9,171 nucleotides of DNA from Alphaproteobacteria bacterium (GCA_030037055.1 JASHRZ010000344.1:1-9171); one strand, 5' to 3'. Shown: positions 1-6,312, counted from the first letter of the stretch. The notes: generated by a model from the sequence alone, not told the origin. Translations and numbers: made by a program.

Positions 1-759
1 GAGCTCGCGGCCGAGGCGCCGGTGGTCGCGCTTCTCCGCCTCCTCGAGCTGGAAGAGGTATTGCTTGAGAGCCTTCTCGTCGGCCCAGGCGGTGCCGTAG
101 ACGCGCTGCAGCTGCTGGTTCCTGGCATCGCCGCGCCAATAGGCACCGGCCACCTTCATCAGCTTGAAGCCATGGCCGAGCCTGCCGGTGGACGGCAGAT
201 GCGGCCCGGTGCAGAGATCGACGAAGTCGCCCTGGCGATAGAGGCTGATCGTCTCGCCGGCGGCGATCTCGCGGATCCATTCGGCCTTGTAGCGCTCGCC
301 GATCGACTCGAAGAACGCGACGGCGCGCTCGCGCTCCCATTCCTCGCGCGTGATCGCCTCGTCGCGCTCGACGATCTCGTGCATGCGCTGCTCGATCCTG
401 CCGAGATCCTCCGTCGTAAAGGGCTGGTCGCGCGCGAAATCGTAATAGAAGCCGGTGTCGGTGGCGGGCCCGAAGGTCACCTGCGTCTCGGGATAGAGTT
501 CCTTCACCGCCTCGGCCAGGACATGCGCCGCGTCGTGGCGCAGGATCTCCAGCGCCTCGGGCGCCTCTCGCGTGAGGATCGCCACTTTCGCGTCGTGCTC
601 GATGCGATGGGCAAGATCGCGCGCCTCGCCGTCGACTTTAAGCGCGAGCGCCGCCTTGGCAAGGCCGGGACCGATCGACTGGGCGATCTCGGCGCCCGTC
701 ACCGGCCCGGGAAAGTTTTTAACCTTTCCGTCGGGGAGGGTGATGTTGACGGAACTCAT
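1..759 (-). CDS. thrS: Threonyl-tRNA synthetase, N-terminal part (cut by window edge)
   Basis: This gene encodes the cytoplasmic class II enzyme that charges tRNA-Thr with threonine. Only residues 1-253 are present; the usual length is about 640-660, so the catalytic core and anticodon-binding domain lie beyond the left edge. Residues 1 to about 63 are the TGS domain (NITLPDGKVK near the start, then SIGPGLAKAALA). Residues from about 70 to 225 are the editing domain, with the zinc/editing residues seen as H75 and H79 (RHDAAH) and C183 and H187 (DLCTGPH), matching the H-x3-H and C-x3-H pairs of the E. coli enzyme. The sequence FKLMKVAGAYWRGD at 198-211 and the linker YGTAWADEKAL follow in the expected order. 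The ATG start at 759 fits the family N-terminus; no strong Shine-Dalgarno precedes it. It lies 12 bp after the family 9 glycosyltransferase stop on the same strand, so the two are probably co-transcribed. No T-box or leader attenuator is visible upstream. Confidence 0.97.
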   Translation of the reverse strand, partial: MSSVNITLPDGKVKNFPGPVTGAEIAQSIGPGLAKAALALKVDGEARDLAHRIEHDAKVAILTREAPEALEILRHDAAHVLAEAVKELYPETQVTFGPATDTGFYYDFARDQPFTTEDLGRIEQRMHEIVERDEAITREEWERERAVAFFESIGERYKAEWIREIAAGETISLYRQGDFVDLCTGPHLPSTGRLGHGFKLMKVAGAYWRGDARNQQLQRVYGTAWADEKALKQYLFQLEEAEKRDHRRLGREL

Positions 760-771
760 GGGCCAAGCGAT

Positions 772-1680
772 TTAGCCGAAGGCGATGGTCGCGGCAACCT
801 CCTCGACGCCGAGCGCGGCGAGATCGGGCCGCCGCAGGATCGTGACGCGCGCGCCGCGCGGCGCGGTAAGCGCGGGATCGGATTCGGCCGAGTAGAGCAC
901 CGTGACGGAACAGCCCGCGGCGGCGATGAGATGCATCGGTCCGGTATCATTGCCGACGGCATGGCGTGCGATCTCGCCGAGCGCCACGATCTCGCGGAAG
1001 CTGGTGCGGCCGGTAAGGTCGCGCGCCGAGGCGCAACGCTCGGCGATGACCGCGCCGAGCGATTTCTCCTGCGCGCCGCCCAGCACCACCGGCGTCAGCC
1101 GATGCCGGGCCGCTAGCACGGCGAGCGCCGCGAACTTCTCGATCGGCCAGCGCTTCCTCAGCCGGTGCGCCGAACCTCCCGGCACCAGCAGCAGCAGCCG
1201 CTCGGGCAGCGCGAAAGCCGTTATGTCGCGCGCCGCCCAGCTGAGGTCGGGCGGCTTCACATCTTCGATGCCGGCAAGCTTCAGTTGCTCGGCCTGGCGA
1301 TCGATGGTGTGCAAGAGGTCGCGCCGCGGATTGCGGTGCGGCAGCGATGCGCCGCGGGCGATGCCCGACCAGGGCGGTCCTCCCATCAGCCAATGATAAA
1401 AGCTCGACCGGTCGGAGGTCTGGAGATCGTAGACCCGCTCGAAGCGCGGCTCTCGCAGCATCCGCCGCAGCCGCCACCAGCCGGCAAGATCGAGCACGTC
1501 CGGCCGCTCGTCGATTAGCACCCGGTCGAAATAGGGCGCCGCGCGCGCGAGCTCGGCATAGGCCGCGGTGGTGAGCAGCGTAATCTCGTCGCCCAGGTGA
1601 TGCGCGCGGATCGCCGCCGCCGGACCCATTGCCTGGACGAAATCGCCGAGCGCGCCGAGCTTGATGACCAGGATGCGCAT
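772..1680 (-). CDS. Glycosyltransferase family 9 (heptosyltransferase-like)
   Basis: This 302-residue protein belongs to the GT-B fold family 9, typified by the ADP-heptose:lipopolysaccharide heptosyltransferases WaaC, WaaF and WaaQ, which add sugars to the lipopolysaccharide core at the inner face of the cytoplasmic membrane. Evidence seen: the N-terminal Rossmann start MRILVIKLGALGD with the family GALGD motif at 9-13 (D13 corresponds to the catalytic aspartate of WaaC); the second-domain nucleotide-sugar loop PGGSAHRLRKRWP at 167-179; and the NDTGPMH motif at 244-250, a family hallmark. The length is slightly below the usual 310-350. The exact donor and acceptor cannot be read from sequence, so no waa symbol is given. 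The ATG at 1680 begins exactly at the conserved motif; no clear Shine-Dalgarno was found. It sits 12 bp before thrS and 273 bp after another glycosyltransferase, suggesting an envelope polysaccharide role. Confidence 0.9.
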   Translation of the reverse strand: MRILVIKLGALGDFVQAMGPAAAIRAHHLGDEITLLTTAAYAELARAAPYFDRVLIDERPDVLDLAGWWRLRRMLREPRFERVYDLQTSDRSSFYHWLMGGPPWSGIARGASLPHRNPRRDLLHTIDRQAEQLKLAGIEDVKPPDLSWAARDITAFALPERLLLLVPGGSAHRLRKRWPIEKFAALAVLAARHRLTPVVLGGAQEKSLGAVIAERCASARDLTGRTSFREIVALGEIARHAVGNDTGPMHLIAAAGCSVTVLYSAESDPALTAPRGARVTILRRPDLAALGVEEVAATIAFG

Positions 1681-1716
1681 GTTGCGTCGGTTTGCAGCCT
1701 AGTTCGAAAACGATGC

Positions 1717-1776
1717 GCCCCTCCCCCCTTGAGGGGGAGAGTGCCCGAGGCCGCAGGCCTCGGGCGGATGGGGGGA
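1717..1776 (+). repeat. GC-rich palindromic intergenic repeat, copy 1
   Basis: The unit starts with a 7-bp stem, CTCCCCC at 1721-1727 pairing with GGGGGAG at 1733-1739. A perfect 10-bp hairpin follows: GCCCGAGGCC at 1743-1752, loop GCA, GGCCTCGGGC at 1756-1765. It ends in GATGGGGGGA. The same outer parts, CTTGAGGGGGAG and GGATGGG, recur in inverted orientation at 1857-1914. This resembles the abundant non-coding palindromic repeats between genes of high-GC alphaproteobacteria; I cannot assign it to a named family. It may fold in RNA and reduce or end transcription between the flanking genes. Confidence 0.75.
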
Positions 1777-1856
1777 TTTGCGCGCGGTGCGTCGAGAAGT
1801 GCCCGCAGCAGCGGCGATGGCTGAGAACAATCCCAGCAGGATGCGGAGCCTGGGGT

Positions 1857-1914
1857 CTTCCCCCACCCATCCGCGCCGCGCGCGGTCGACCTCCCCCTCA
1901 AGGGAGGAAGGGGA
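1857..1914 (-). repeat. GC-rich palindromic intergenic repeat, copy 2 (inverted)
   Basis: Read on the minus strand, this copy runs from CTCCCTTGAGGGGGAG to GGATGGGTGGGGGAAG, matching copy 1 at both ends. Its middle differs: copy 1 has a 10-bp stem-loop made of GCCCGAGGCC arms, whereas this copy has a shorter segment with the self-complementary CCGCGCGCGG at 1876-1885. The ends are conserved and the middle is replaced by a different palindrome, which suggests selection on structure rather than sequence. The two copies face each other across 80 bp and could pair into one long stem. Confidence 0.75.
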
Positions 1915-1953
1915 ACATTGTCGAGCGATGTGTGTAGCGACGCATACCATCTC

Positions 1954-3165
1954 CTATGCCGCCACCGGCCCCGATGGATCGGCCTCGGCCGCTCCGGGGA
2001 ACAGGATTTCGGCATAGACCGCAAGCGTCCGGTCGGTCATCGCCTGGGTGGTGAAATGCGCGCGCATGTGGGCGATGGCATGCTGCGCCAGGTTCATGCG
2101 CTCGGCCGGCGACAGCGCCAGCGCGCCGGCAATCGCCCGGGCGAGCGCGTCGGGATCGCCGGGCGGCACCAGCCAGCCGGTCTCGCCGCCGCGCAAGATC
2201 TCGCGCGCGCCGCCATGATCGGTGGCGACGACCGGTCGCCCCATCGCCAGCGCCTCGGCGATGATCCGGCCGAAACCTTCGGGCCGCGTCGAGGCGGAGA
2301 CGACGACATCGGCGAGCATGTAAGCGGCGGCCATGTCGCGGCAATCCTCGATGATCCGGAAGAGCCCGCCCAGCCCTCGGCGCGCGATGGTCTCGATCAG
2401 TTGATGGCGGTAGCGACCTTCGCCGGTGCCGACGAGTAGGCAGCGGAGATCGCGGCGCTCCAGGCGCGCCACCGCGTCGACGAGCACGAGCTGGCCTTTC
2501 CAGCGCGTCAGCCGCCCCGGCAGCATCACCACTTGCACGCCGTCGGGCAACTGCCATTCGCGCGCCAGCCGGATGACGCGTTCGGCGCTGACGCGCTCGG
2601 GGTCGAAGCGTCCGAAATCGACGCCGCGCTCGATGATCCTGAGCCTCTCCGCCGACACGCCGTAGACCGTCATCGCCCGCTCGGCAACGAAACGCGAGAT
2701 GGCGATGACGCGCTCGCCCTGAGCCATCACCGCGTTGTAGCGCCGCTTGATCCAATTGTCGTCGCCATAGGCGTTGTGGAAGGTGGTGACGAAATGGCAG
2801 CCGGTGCGGCGCGCGGCGGCAAGCCCGCTCCAAGCCGGAGCGCGGCTCCGTGCATGCAGAATGTCGACGCGCTCGCGGCGGATGAGCTGCGCCAGCCGCG
2901 CGACGTTGCGCCGCATGGTGAAGGGATTCTTCGACGCGAGCGGCAGCTCCACGTGCCGCGCGCCCGCGCGCTCGATCTCGCGCACCATCGGTCCGCCTTC
3001 GGACGCCACCACCGACTTCCAGCCGCTGGCCACCAGCGCCGTCGCCACCTCGACCGTGCCGCGCTCGACGCCGCCGGTGACGAGGCGCGGCAATATCTGC
3101 AGCACCGCCGGCGGGCGGGTTCCCGCCGCCGCCGCCGCGGTGCTAGTCTCGGCCTTCATCGTCAT
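1954..3165 (-). CDS. Glycosyltransferase family 4 (GT-B, retaining)
   Basis: This cytoplasmic, membrane-associated type of enzyme transfers sugar from a nucleotide-sugar donor with retention of configuration, in lipopolysaccharide, exopolysaccharide or glycolipid assembly. The 403-residue protein has the acceptor-domain glycine loop LVTGGVERGTVEVA (G31, G32), HARSRAPAWSG at 104-114, the linker IERGVDFGRFDPE at 178-190, the donor phosphate-binding GRLTRWKGQ at 217-225 (R218, K223), and the EX7E motif EGFGRIIAE with E296 and E304, followed by GRPVVATDHGGAREIL. It is full length for the family. The start is chosen at the ATG at 3165; another ATG at 3159 is equally possible. The frame is open back to 3255, but those 30 extra arginine-rich residues lie antisense to the hydrolase and look non-coding. 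Substrate is unknown. It probably belongs functionally with the downstream family 9 enzyme, although repeats lie between them. Confidence 0.92.
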   Translation of the reverse strand: MTMKAETSTAAAAAGTRPPAVLQILPRLVTGGVERGTVEVATALVASGWKSVVASEGGPMVREIERAGARHVELPLASKNPFTMRRNVARLAQLIRRERVDILHARSRAPAWSGLAAARRTGCHFVTTFHNAYGDDNWIKRRYNAVMAQGERVIAISRFVAERAMTVYGVSAERLRIIERGVDFGRFDPERVSAERVIRLAREWQLPDGVQVVMLPGRLTRWKGQLVLVDAVARLERRDLRCLLVGTGEGRYRHQLIETIARRGLGGLFRIIEDCRDMAAAYMLADVVVSASTRPEGFGRIIAEALAMGRPVVATDHGGAREILRGGETGWLVPPGDPDALARAIAGALALSPAERMNLAQHAIAHMRAHFTTQAMTDRTLAVYAEILFPGAAEADPSGPVAA

Positions 3166-3182
3166 GAACGAGCGCGAATGCG

Positions 3183-3977
3183 ATGACCTGGTTGTCGACG
3201 CCGAACCCCGGCGAGCCCGAGCCCCGCATCTTAACACGCGAGGATGGCGCCACAATCGCCTACCATCGCCGCGAGGGCAAGAGCCCCGGCATCATCTTCC
3301 TTGGCGGCTTCATGTCGGACATGACCGGCACCAAAGCGCGCCGGCTCGATGCTTTCTGCGCCGAGCGCGCTCAGGCCTATCTCCGCTTCGACTATTTCGC
3401 CCACGGCGCCTCCTCGGGCGATTTCGCCGAGGCGACGATAGGGCGCTGGCGCGAGGATGCGCTCGCCGTGCTCGACCGGCTGACGCATGGCCCGCAAATC
3501 CTGGTGGGCTCCAGCATTGGCGGCTGGCTCATGCTGCTCCTGGCGCTGGCCCGGCCCGAGCGCGTTGCGGCACTCGTCGGCATCGCCGCCGCGCCCGACG
3601 CGACCGAAGCGCTGATGTGGGCAGGTTTCCCGCCGGAACTGCGGCAACAGATCCTGCGCGACGGCGTGGCGCGGCTGCCTTCGCAATACAGCGAAGACGG
3701 TTATCTCATCACGCGGAAGCTGATCGAGGACGGCCGCCGCCATTTGCTGATGGGAAGCCCCATCCCCATCGCCTGCCCCGTGCGGCTGCTGCACGGCATG
3801 CACGATCCCGACGTGCCATGGCGGACCAGCCTGGCGCTCGCCGAGCAGCTCGCAAGCCGCGACGTGACCGTAACGCTGGTCAAGGAGGGCGACCACCGTC
3901 TCTCGGGCGAGCGCGATCTGGCGCTGCTGGAGCGGATGATCGCGGCCCTGGCCGACGAGCTCTCAGCTTGCGGCTGA
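3183..3977 (+). CDS. Alpha/beta hydrolase, ABHD10-like (serine esterase/thioesterase)
   Basis: This 264-residue protein is a soluble alpha/beta-hydrolase of the group related to mammalian ABHD10, a mitochondrial acyl-glucuronide esterase and protein depalmitoylase with relatives in alphaproteobacteria. It has the oxyanion-hole segment FLGGFMSDMTGTK at 39-51, the LRFDYFAHGASSGDF strand and loop at 67-81, the nucleophile elbow G-S-S-I-G with S111, a likely catalytic D208 in LLHGMHDPDVPW, and the catalytic H238 in EGDHRLSG. No signal peptide or membrane segment is seen, so it should be cytoplasmic. The natural substrate in bacteria is not established; acyl ester or thioester hydrolysis is the safe statement. 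The ATG at 3183 has only a weak upstream GAACGAG. The gene diverges from the family 4 glycosyltransferase with about 17 bp between starts, and its last 15 bp overlap the convergent epimerase gene. Confidence 0.92.
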   Translation: MTWLSTPNPGEPEPRILTREDGATIAYHRREGKSPGIIFLGGFMSDMTGTKARRLDAFCAERAQAYLRFDYFAHGASSGDFAEATIGRWREDALAVLDRLTHGPQILVGSSIGGWLMLLLALARPERVAALVGIAAAPDATEALMWAGFPPELRQQILRDGVARLPSQYSEDGYLITRKLIEDGRRHLLMGSPIPIACPVRLLHGMHDPDVPWRTSLALAEQLASRDVTVTLVKEGDHRLSGERDLALLERMIAALADELSACG

Positions 3978-3983
3978 GATCTC
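3957..3983. terminator. Shared hairpin at the convergent gene ends
   Basis: GAGCTCTCAGC at 3957-3967 pairs with GCTGAGATCTC at 3973-3983 in 10 of 11 positions around the loop TTGCG. The core CTCAGC/GCTGAG arms are perfect. The stem contains the stop codons of both convergent genes: the hydrolase TGA at 3975-3977 on plus, and the epimerase TGA at 3963-3965 on minus. No T-run follows on either strand, so it is not a classical intrinsic terminator. It may act as a bidirectional 3' end stabiliser or weak terminator. Confidence 0.55.
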
Positions 3984-4829
3984 GCGAGCGAGCGCGTCGA
4001 GCCCGTCGCGAAAGGAGGGATAGCGCAGCCGCAGGCCCAGCTCCTCTTTGAGCCGGCGGTTGGCGACGCGCTTGTTGTCGTCGTAGAAGCTGCGCGCCAT
4101 CGCCGAGAGAGCGGCCCGGTCGAGCGGCACTAGCGGCGGCGACGGCACGCCGAGCAGGCGGCAGGCATAGGCGATCACCGCCTCCGGCGGCGCGGGATCG
4201 TCGTCGCAGACATTGTAGACCGCGCCTGGATCGGGCCGCGCCATCGAGGCACGCAGCGCCTGGACCATGTCGGCGACATGGATGCGCGAGAACACCTGGC
4301 CCGGCTTGTCGATGCGCTGCGCGCCGCCCTGGCGCACCGTCTCGAGCGCGTTGCGCCCGGAGCCGTAAATGCCCGCCAGCCGGAAGACGTGCACCGGCAG
4401 GCCGTGGCGGCGGTGAAGATCGAGCCAGCCCGCCTCGGCAACGGCCCGGCGCCGCCCGCGCTCGCCGCTGGGCTGAATCGCCGAGGTCTCGTCGACCCAG
4501 CCGCCGCCGCGGTCGCCATAGACGCCGGTGGTCGAGAGATATCCGAGCCAACGCAGCCCGCCGAGCGCGACGATGTCGCCGCCATGCTCGGACAGCACCG
4601 GATCGCCCGCCGCGTCCGGCGGTATCGAGAGCAGGAGATGCGTCGTGCCGGCAAGCGCCGCCGCGGCATCGGCGAGCGGCGAGCCGCGACAGAAACGGTG
4701 GATCGTGAACCCGTCCGCACTGGCGGCGCGGTCGCGGCTCGTGCCGGCTATCCGCCAGCCCTCGCCGGCGAGTTCGCGCGCAAGGAAGCCGGCACTGTAG
4801 CCGAGCCCGAAGCAGAAGAGCGCGCTCAT
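3963..4829 (-). CDS. NAD(P)-binding epimerase/dehydratase, YeeZ-like SDR
   Basis: This 288-residue protein belongs to the atypical/extended short-chain dehydrogenase group often annotated as NAD-dependent epimerase/dehydratase and related to E. coli YeeZ. It begins with a Rossmann dinucleotide-binding strand and glycine loop, FCFGLGYSAGFLA (G8, G10, G14), followed by the GTSRD strand end at 29-33, typical of NADP-type recognition. Other family segments are LLLSIPPDAAGDP at 65-77, YLSTTGVYGDRGGGWVDE at 97-114, the RLAGIYGSGRN segment at 150-160, the QVFSRIHVADM segment at 178-188, and AVYNVCDDDPAP at 203-214. Y104 lies in the usual catalytic-tyrosine neighbourhood, but the classical YxxxK is absent: the helix that should carry K reads GERGRRRAVAEAGW. 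The substrate is unknown. The ATG overlaps the transporter stop as ATGA at 4826-4829, indicating translational coupling. A longer open frame continues upstream through the transporter gene but is its shadow. Confidence 0.88.
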   Translation of the reverse strand: MSALFCFGLGYSAGFLARELAGEGWRIAGTSRDRAASADGFTIHRFCRGSPLADAAAALAGTTHLLLSIPPDAAGDPVLSEHGGDIVALGGLRWLGYLSTTGVYGDRGGGWVDETSAIQPSGERGRRRAVAEAGWLDLHRRHGLPVHVFRLAGIYGSGRNALETVRQGGAQRIDKPGQVFSRIHVADMVQALRASMARPDPGAVYNVCDDDPAPPEAVIAYACRLLGVPSPPLVPLDRAALSAMARSFYDDNKRVANRRLKEELGLRLRYPSFRDGLDALAREISAAS

Positions 4830-6109
4830 CGGGCGGCGGCGCCGCGCGCCTCGGCCTCGAGCGCCCGCTCCATCACGCCTTGCCTGAGCCGCGCCCAGGC
4901 CCAATAGGCGAGGCACACCAGCGCCCCGACCGCGACGGAGAGGCGCAGGCCGATGAGCGAAGCGAGCCAGCCCAGCACCAGCGCGTTGAAGGCCGGCCCG
5001 GCGCGGACCAGCATGCCGTAGAAGCCCAGCACCCGGCCGCGCATGGCGGGATCGACCGCGCTCTGGATGAGCGTTTGCGCGCTGATGCCGGTGGTCACCA
5101 GCGAGAAGCCGCAAATGAAGACACAGGCGATCGCTACCCAGTAGCTGGCCGTCGCGGTGAAGCCCAGCGCCGACAAGGCGACAAGGCTGGTATGGCCAAT
5201 AATGAGCGCGGTGAGGCCGTGAATGCCGGGGCGCCGCACCATCCACAAGCCGCCCATGACAGCGCCGAGGCCGAGCGTCGCGGTGAGCCAGGTATAGCCC
5301 ACCGGGCCGCGGGCGAAGACGAGATCGGCGAAGCCCGGGAACATCTCGATGAAGCCGCGCAGGCTGAAGGTGGTCACGGCGAAGAGCAGGATCATGCGGC
5401 CGATGCCGGGATGGCGCAGCGCGTAGACATAGCCGGCAAGCGTGTCGCCGACGAACTCGCGCCGCGCCGCGCGCGCCAGCGACGCGGCGTCGGGAATGAG
5501 CTTGATCCGCGCCAGGGCCGCGATGAAGGGAACATATGTCGCGGCATTGAGGGCGAAGGCGAGGCCGACGCTGCCGCGATCGATGACGATGCCAGCCGCC
5601 GCCGGACCGAGGAAGCGGGCGCTGTTGAAGACCAGGGCGTTGACGGCCACCGCCGAGGCGAGGCTGGCGCGGTCGACGAGGTTGGGAATAAGCGCGAGCC
5701 GCGCCGGCTGGTTGACGGCGTTGGCGGCGCCGAGCACCAGGGTCAATAGGAAGAGAAGCTCTATTGTGATGAGGCCGGTATAGGTCAGCGCCGCCAGCAG
5801 CACCGCCTGCGTCATGGCGATCACCTGGGTGAGGCGGATCAGCCGCACCCGGTCGACCCGGTCGGCGAGCAGCCCGGCAATTGGGCTCAGCGCCAGGGTG
5901 GGCAGCAGATCGGCGACGCTGACGATGCCCAGCCAGATGGTGGAATGAGCGAGCGCCCAGGCAAGCCAAAGCACCGAGGCGCGCTGCATCCAGGTACCGA
6001 TCAGCGAAATGGAGTTGCCGGCGGTGTACACGCCATAATTGCGGATGCGAAGCACGCGCACCGCGTTCGCGAAACCCGCTCTGGGCGCCTCTGCTCCCTC
6101 GATTTCCAA
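4826..6109 (-). CDS. MFS transporter, MFS_3 / EntS-like family
   Basis: This 427-residue inner-membrane protein is a proton-driven major facilitator of the MFS_3 type, the family that includes the enterobactin exporter EntS and many putative drug or metabolite exporters. It shows the typical N-terminus RNYGVYTAGNSISLIGTWMQ at 23-42, the motif A equivalent GLLADRVDRVRLIRL at 79-93 after the second membrane segment, NQPARLALIPNLVDR at 133-147, and the second-half signature QSAVDPAMRGRVLGFYGM at 349-366. About 12 hydrophobic segments can be counted. The substrate is unknown. The start is a TTG at 6109: an in-frame stop lies at 6143-6145 and no ATG or GTG lies between, while AGAGG sits about 9 nt upstream of the TTG. 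It diverges from the RND efflux operon and is translationally coupled to the downstream epimerase, which suggests that the two act on a common compound. Confidence 0.9.
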   Translation of the reverse strand: MEIEGAEAPRAGFANAVRVLRIRNYGVYTAGNSISLIGTWMQRASVLWLAWALAHSTIWLGIVSVADLLPTLALSPIAGLLADRVDRVRLIRLTQVIAMTQAVLLAALTYTGLITIELLFLLTLVLGAANAVNQPARLALIPNLVDRASLASAVAVNALVFNSARFLGPAAAGIVIDRGSVGLAFALNAATYVPFIAALARIKLIPDAASLARAARREFVGDTLAGYVYALRHPGIGRMILLFAVTTFSLRGFIEMFPGFADLVFARGPVGYTWLTATLGLGAVMGGLWMVRRPGIHGLTALIIGHTSLVALSALGFTATASYWVAIACVFICGFSLVTTGISAQTLIQSAVDPAMRGRVLGFYGMLVRAGPAFNALVLGWLASLIGLRLSVAVGALVCLAYWAWARLRQGVMERALEAEARGAAAR

Positions 6110-6214
6110 CTTATGCCGCCTCTGTGTTTTTGCGCGACGATGTTATCAGAGCGTTAGCGGGAGGCGATTTACAAATTCGCCGCAGCGGCGAGGATCGGAA
6201 GCCGTCATGCGTGT

Positions 6215-6236
6215 CCCTGGAATGGTTATTCCTGGG
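6215..6236. promoter_or_regulatory. Operator-like dyad upstream of the RND efflux genes
   Basis: CCCTGGAAT at 6215-6223 and ATTCCTGGG at 6228-6236 form an inverted repeat matching at 8 of 9 positions around GGTT. A third copy of the right half, ATTCCTG, lies at 6244-6250, where a -35 box would be expected for the TATAAT at 6266. Such an arrangement fits a dimeric regulator, for instance a TetR-type repressor as is common for RND pumps, but no regulator gene is in the window to link it to. Confidence 0.5.
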
Positions 6237-6242
6237 GGACGG

Positions 6243-6271
6243 TATTCCTGAAAGAAAGTATCCCCTATAAT
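6243..6271 (+). promoter_or_regulatory. Putative sigma-70 type promoter of the adaptor/RND operon
   Basis: A perfect TATAAT lies at 6266-6271. The hexamer at 17-bp spacing, TATTCC at 6243-6248, is a poor -35 match, so the promoter may need an activator or be weak. Transcription would begin near 6278, which gives a leader of about 35 nt to the ATG at 6313 but only about 5 nt to the ATG at 6283, favouring the downstream start. Confidence 0.55.
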
Positions 6272-6312
6272 AGCTTGGGGTTATGGGCGCGCTGCAAGCT
6301 AAGGCCGGATCG

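Larger units (their letters stand above)
1681..1953. other. Intergenic region between two glycosyltransferase genes
   Basis: This 273-bp stretch separates the stop of the family 4 glycosyltransferase from the start of the family 9 gene. It contains two inverted copies of a GC-rich repeat (listed separately) around an 80-bp unique spacer at 1777-1856. Open frames crossing it have biased, arginine- and proline-rich translations that change character at the repeat edges, and none looks like a protein. A promoter for the family 9 gene and thrS might lie near 1681-1716, but no convincing -10/-35 pair was seen. Confidence 0.8.
6110..6312. other. Divergent regulatory region between MFS and RND efflux genes
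   Basis: This 203-bp stretch separates the TTG start of the transporter from the chosen ATG of the adaptor. It is visibly more AT-rich near 6121-6180 and 6241-6282 than the coding DNA around it. It holds a -10 box, an operator-like dyad, a third half-site (listed separately), and a compact symmetric element CGCCGC-A-GCGGCG at 6178-6190. A good promoter for the minus-strand transporter could not be picked. No RNA gene or convincing small protein was found. Confidence 0.7.

Noticed and set aside
22..1116. A 364-codon open frame on the plus strand
   Set aside because: It is antisense to thrS and the family 9 glycosyltransferase, both of which have strong family motifs; its composition (Leu, Ala, Arg, Gly, Asp rich) is typical of antisense frames in high-GC DNA.
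1717..1914. The repeat pair considered as a CRISPR array
   Set aside because: There are only two units, inverted relative to each other, with differing cores and a single spacer; no cas gene is nearby.
1515..2024. Open frames running through the intergenic repeats at 1681-1953 on either strand
   Set aside because: GC-rich repeats rarely contain stops; the frames cross gene boundaries, change composition at the repeat edges and resemble no protein family.
3166..3255. N-terminal extension of the family 4 glycosyltransferase to an ATG at 3255
   Set aside because: The extra 30 residues are arginine- and serine-rich, overlap the hydrolase coding region on the other strand, and precede the point where family similarity begins.
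2774..4051. A 425-codon plus-strand frame overlapping the hydrolase
   Set aside because: It is antisense to the family 4 glycosyltransferase in its first part and an out-of-frame reading of the hydrolase in its second part; no motif supports it.
3963..5969. A 668-codon minus-strand frame suggesting an epimerase fused to a large N-terminal domain
   Set aside because: The upstream portion is an out-of-frame reading of the MFS transporter with arginine/proline-rich nonsense; the epimerase begins cleanly with the Rossmann motif at the ATG at 4829.
6207..6251. A 14-codon open frame just before the efflux promoter, a possible leader peptide
   Set aside because: It ends before the likely transcription start of the operon and is made of the dyad and half-site sequences, so it is better explained as chance translation of operator DNA.
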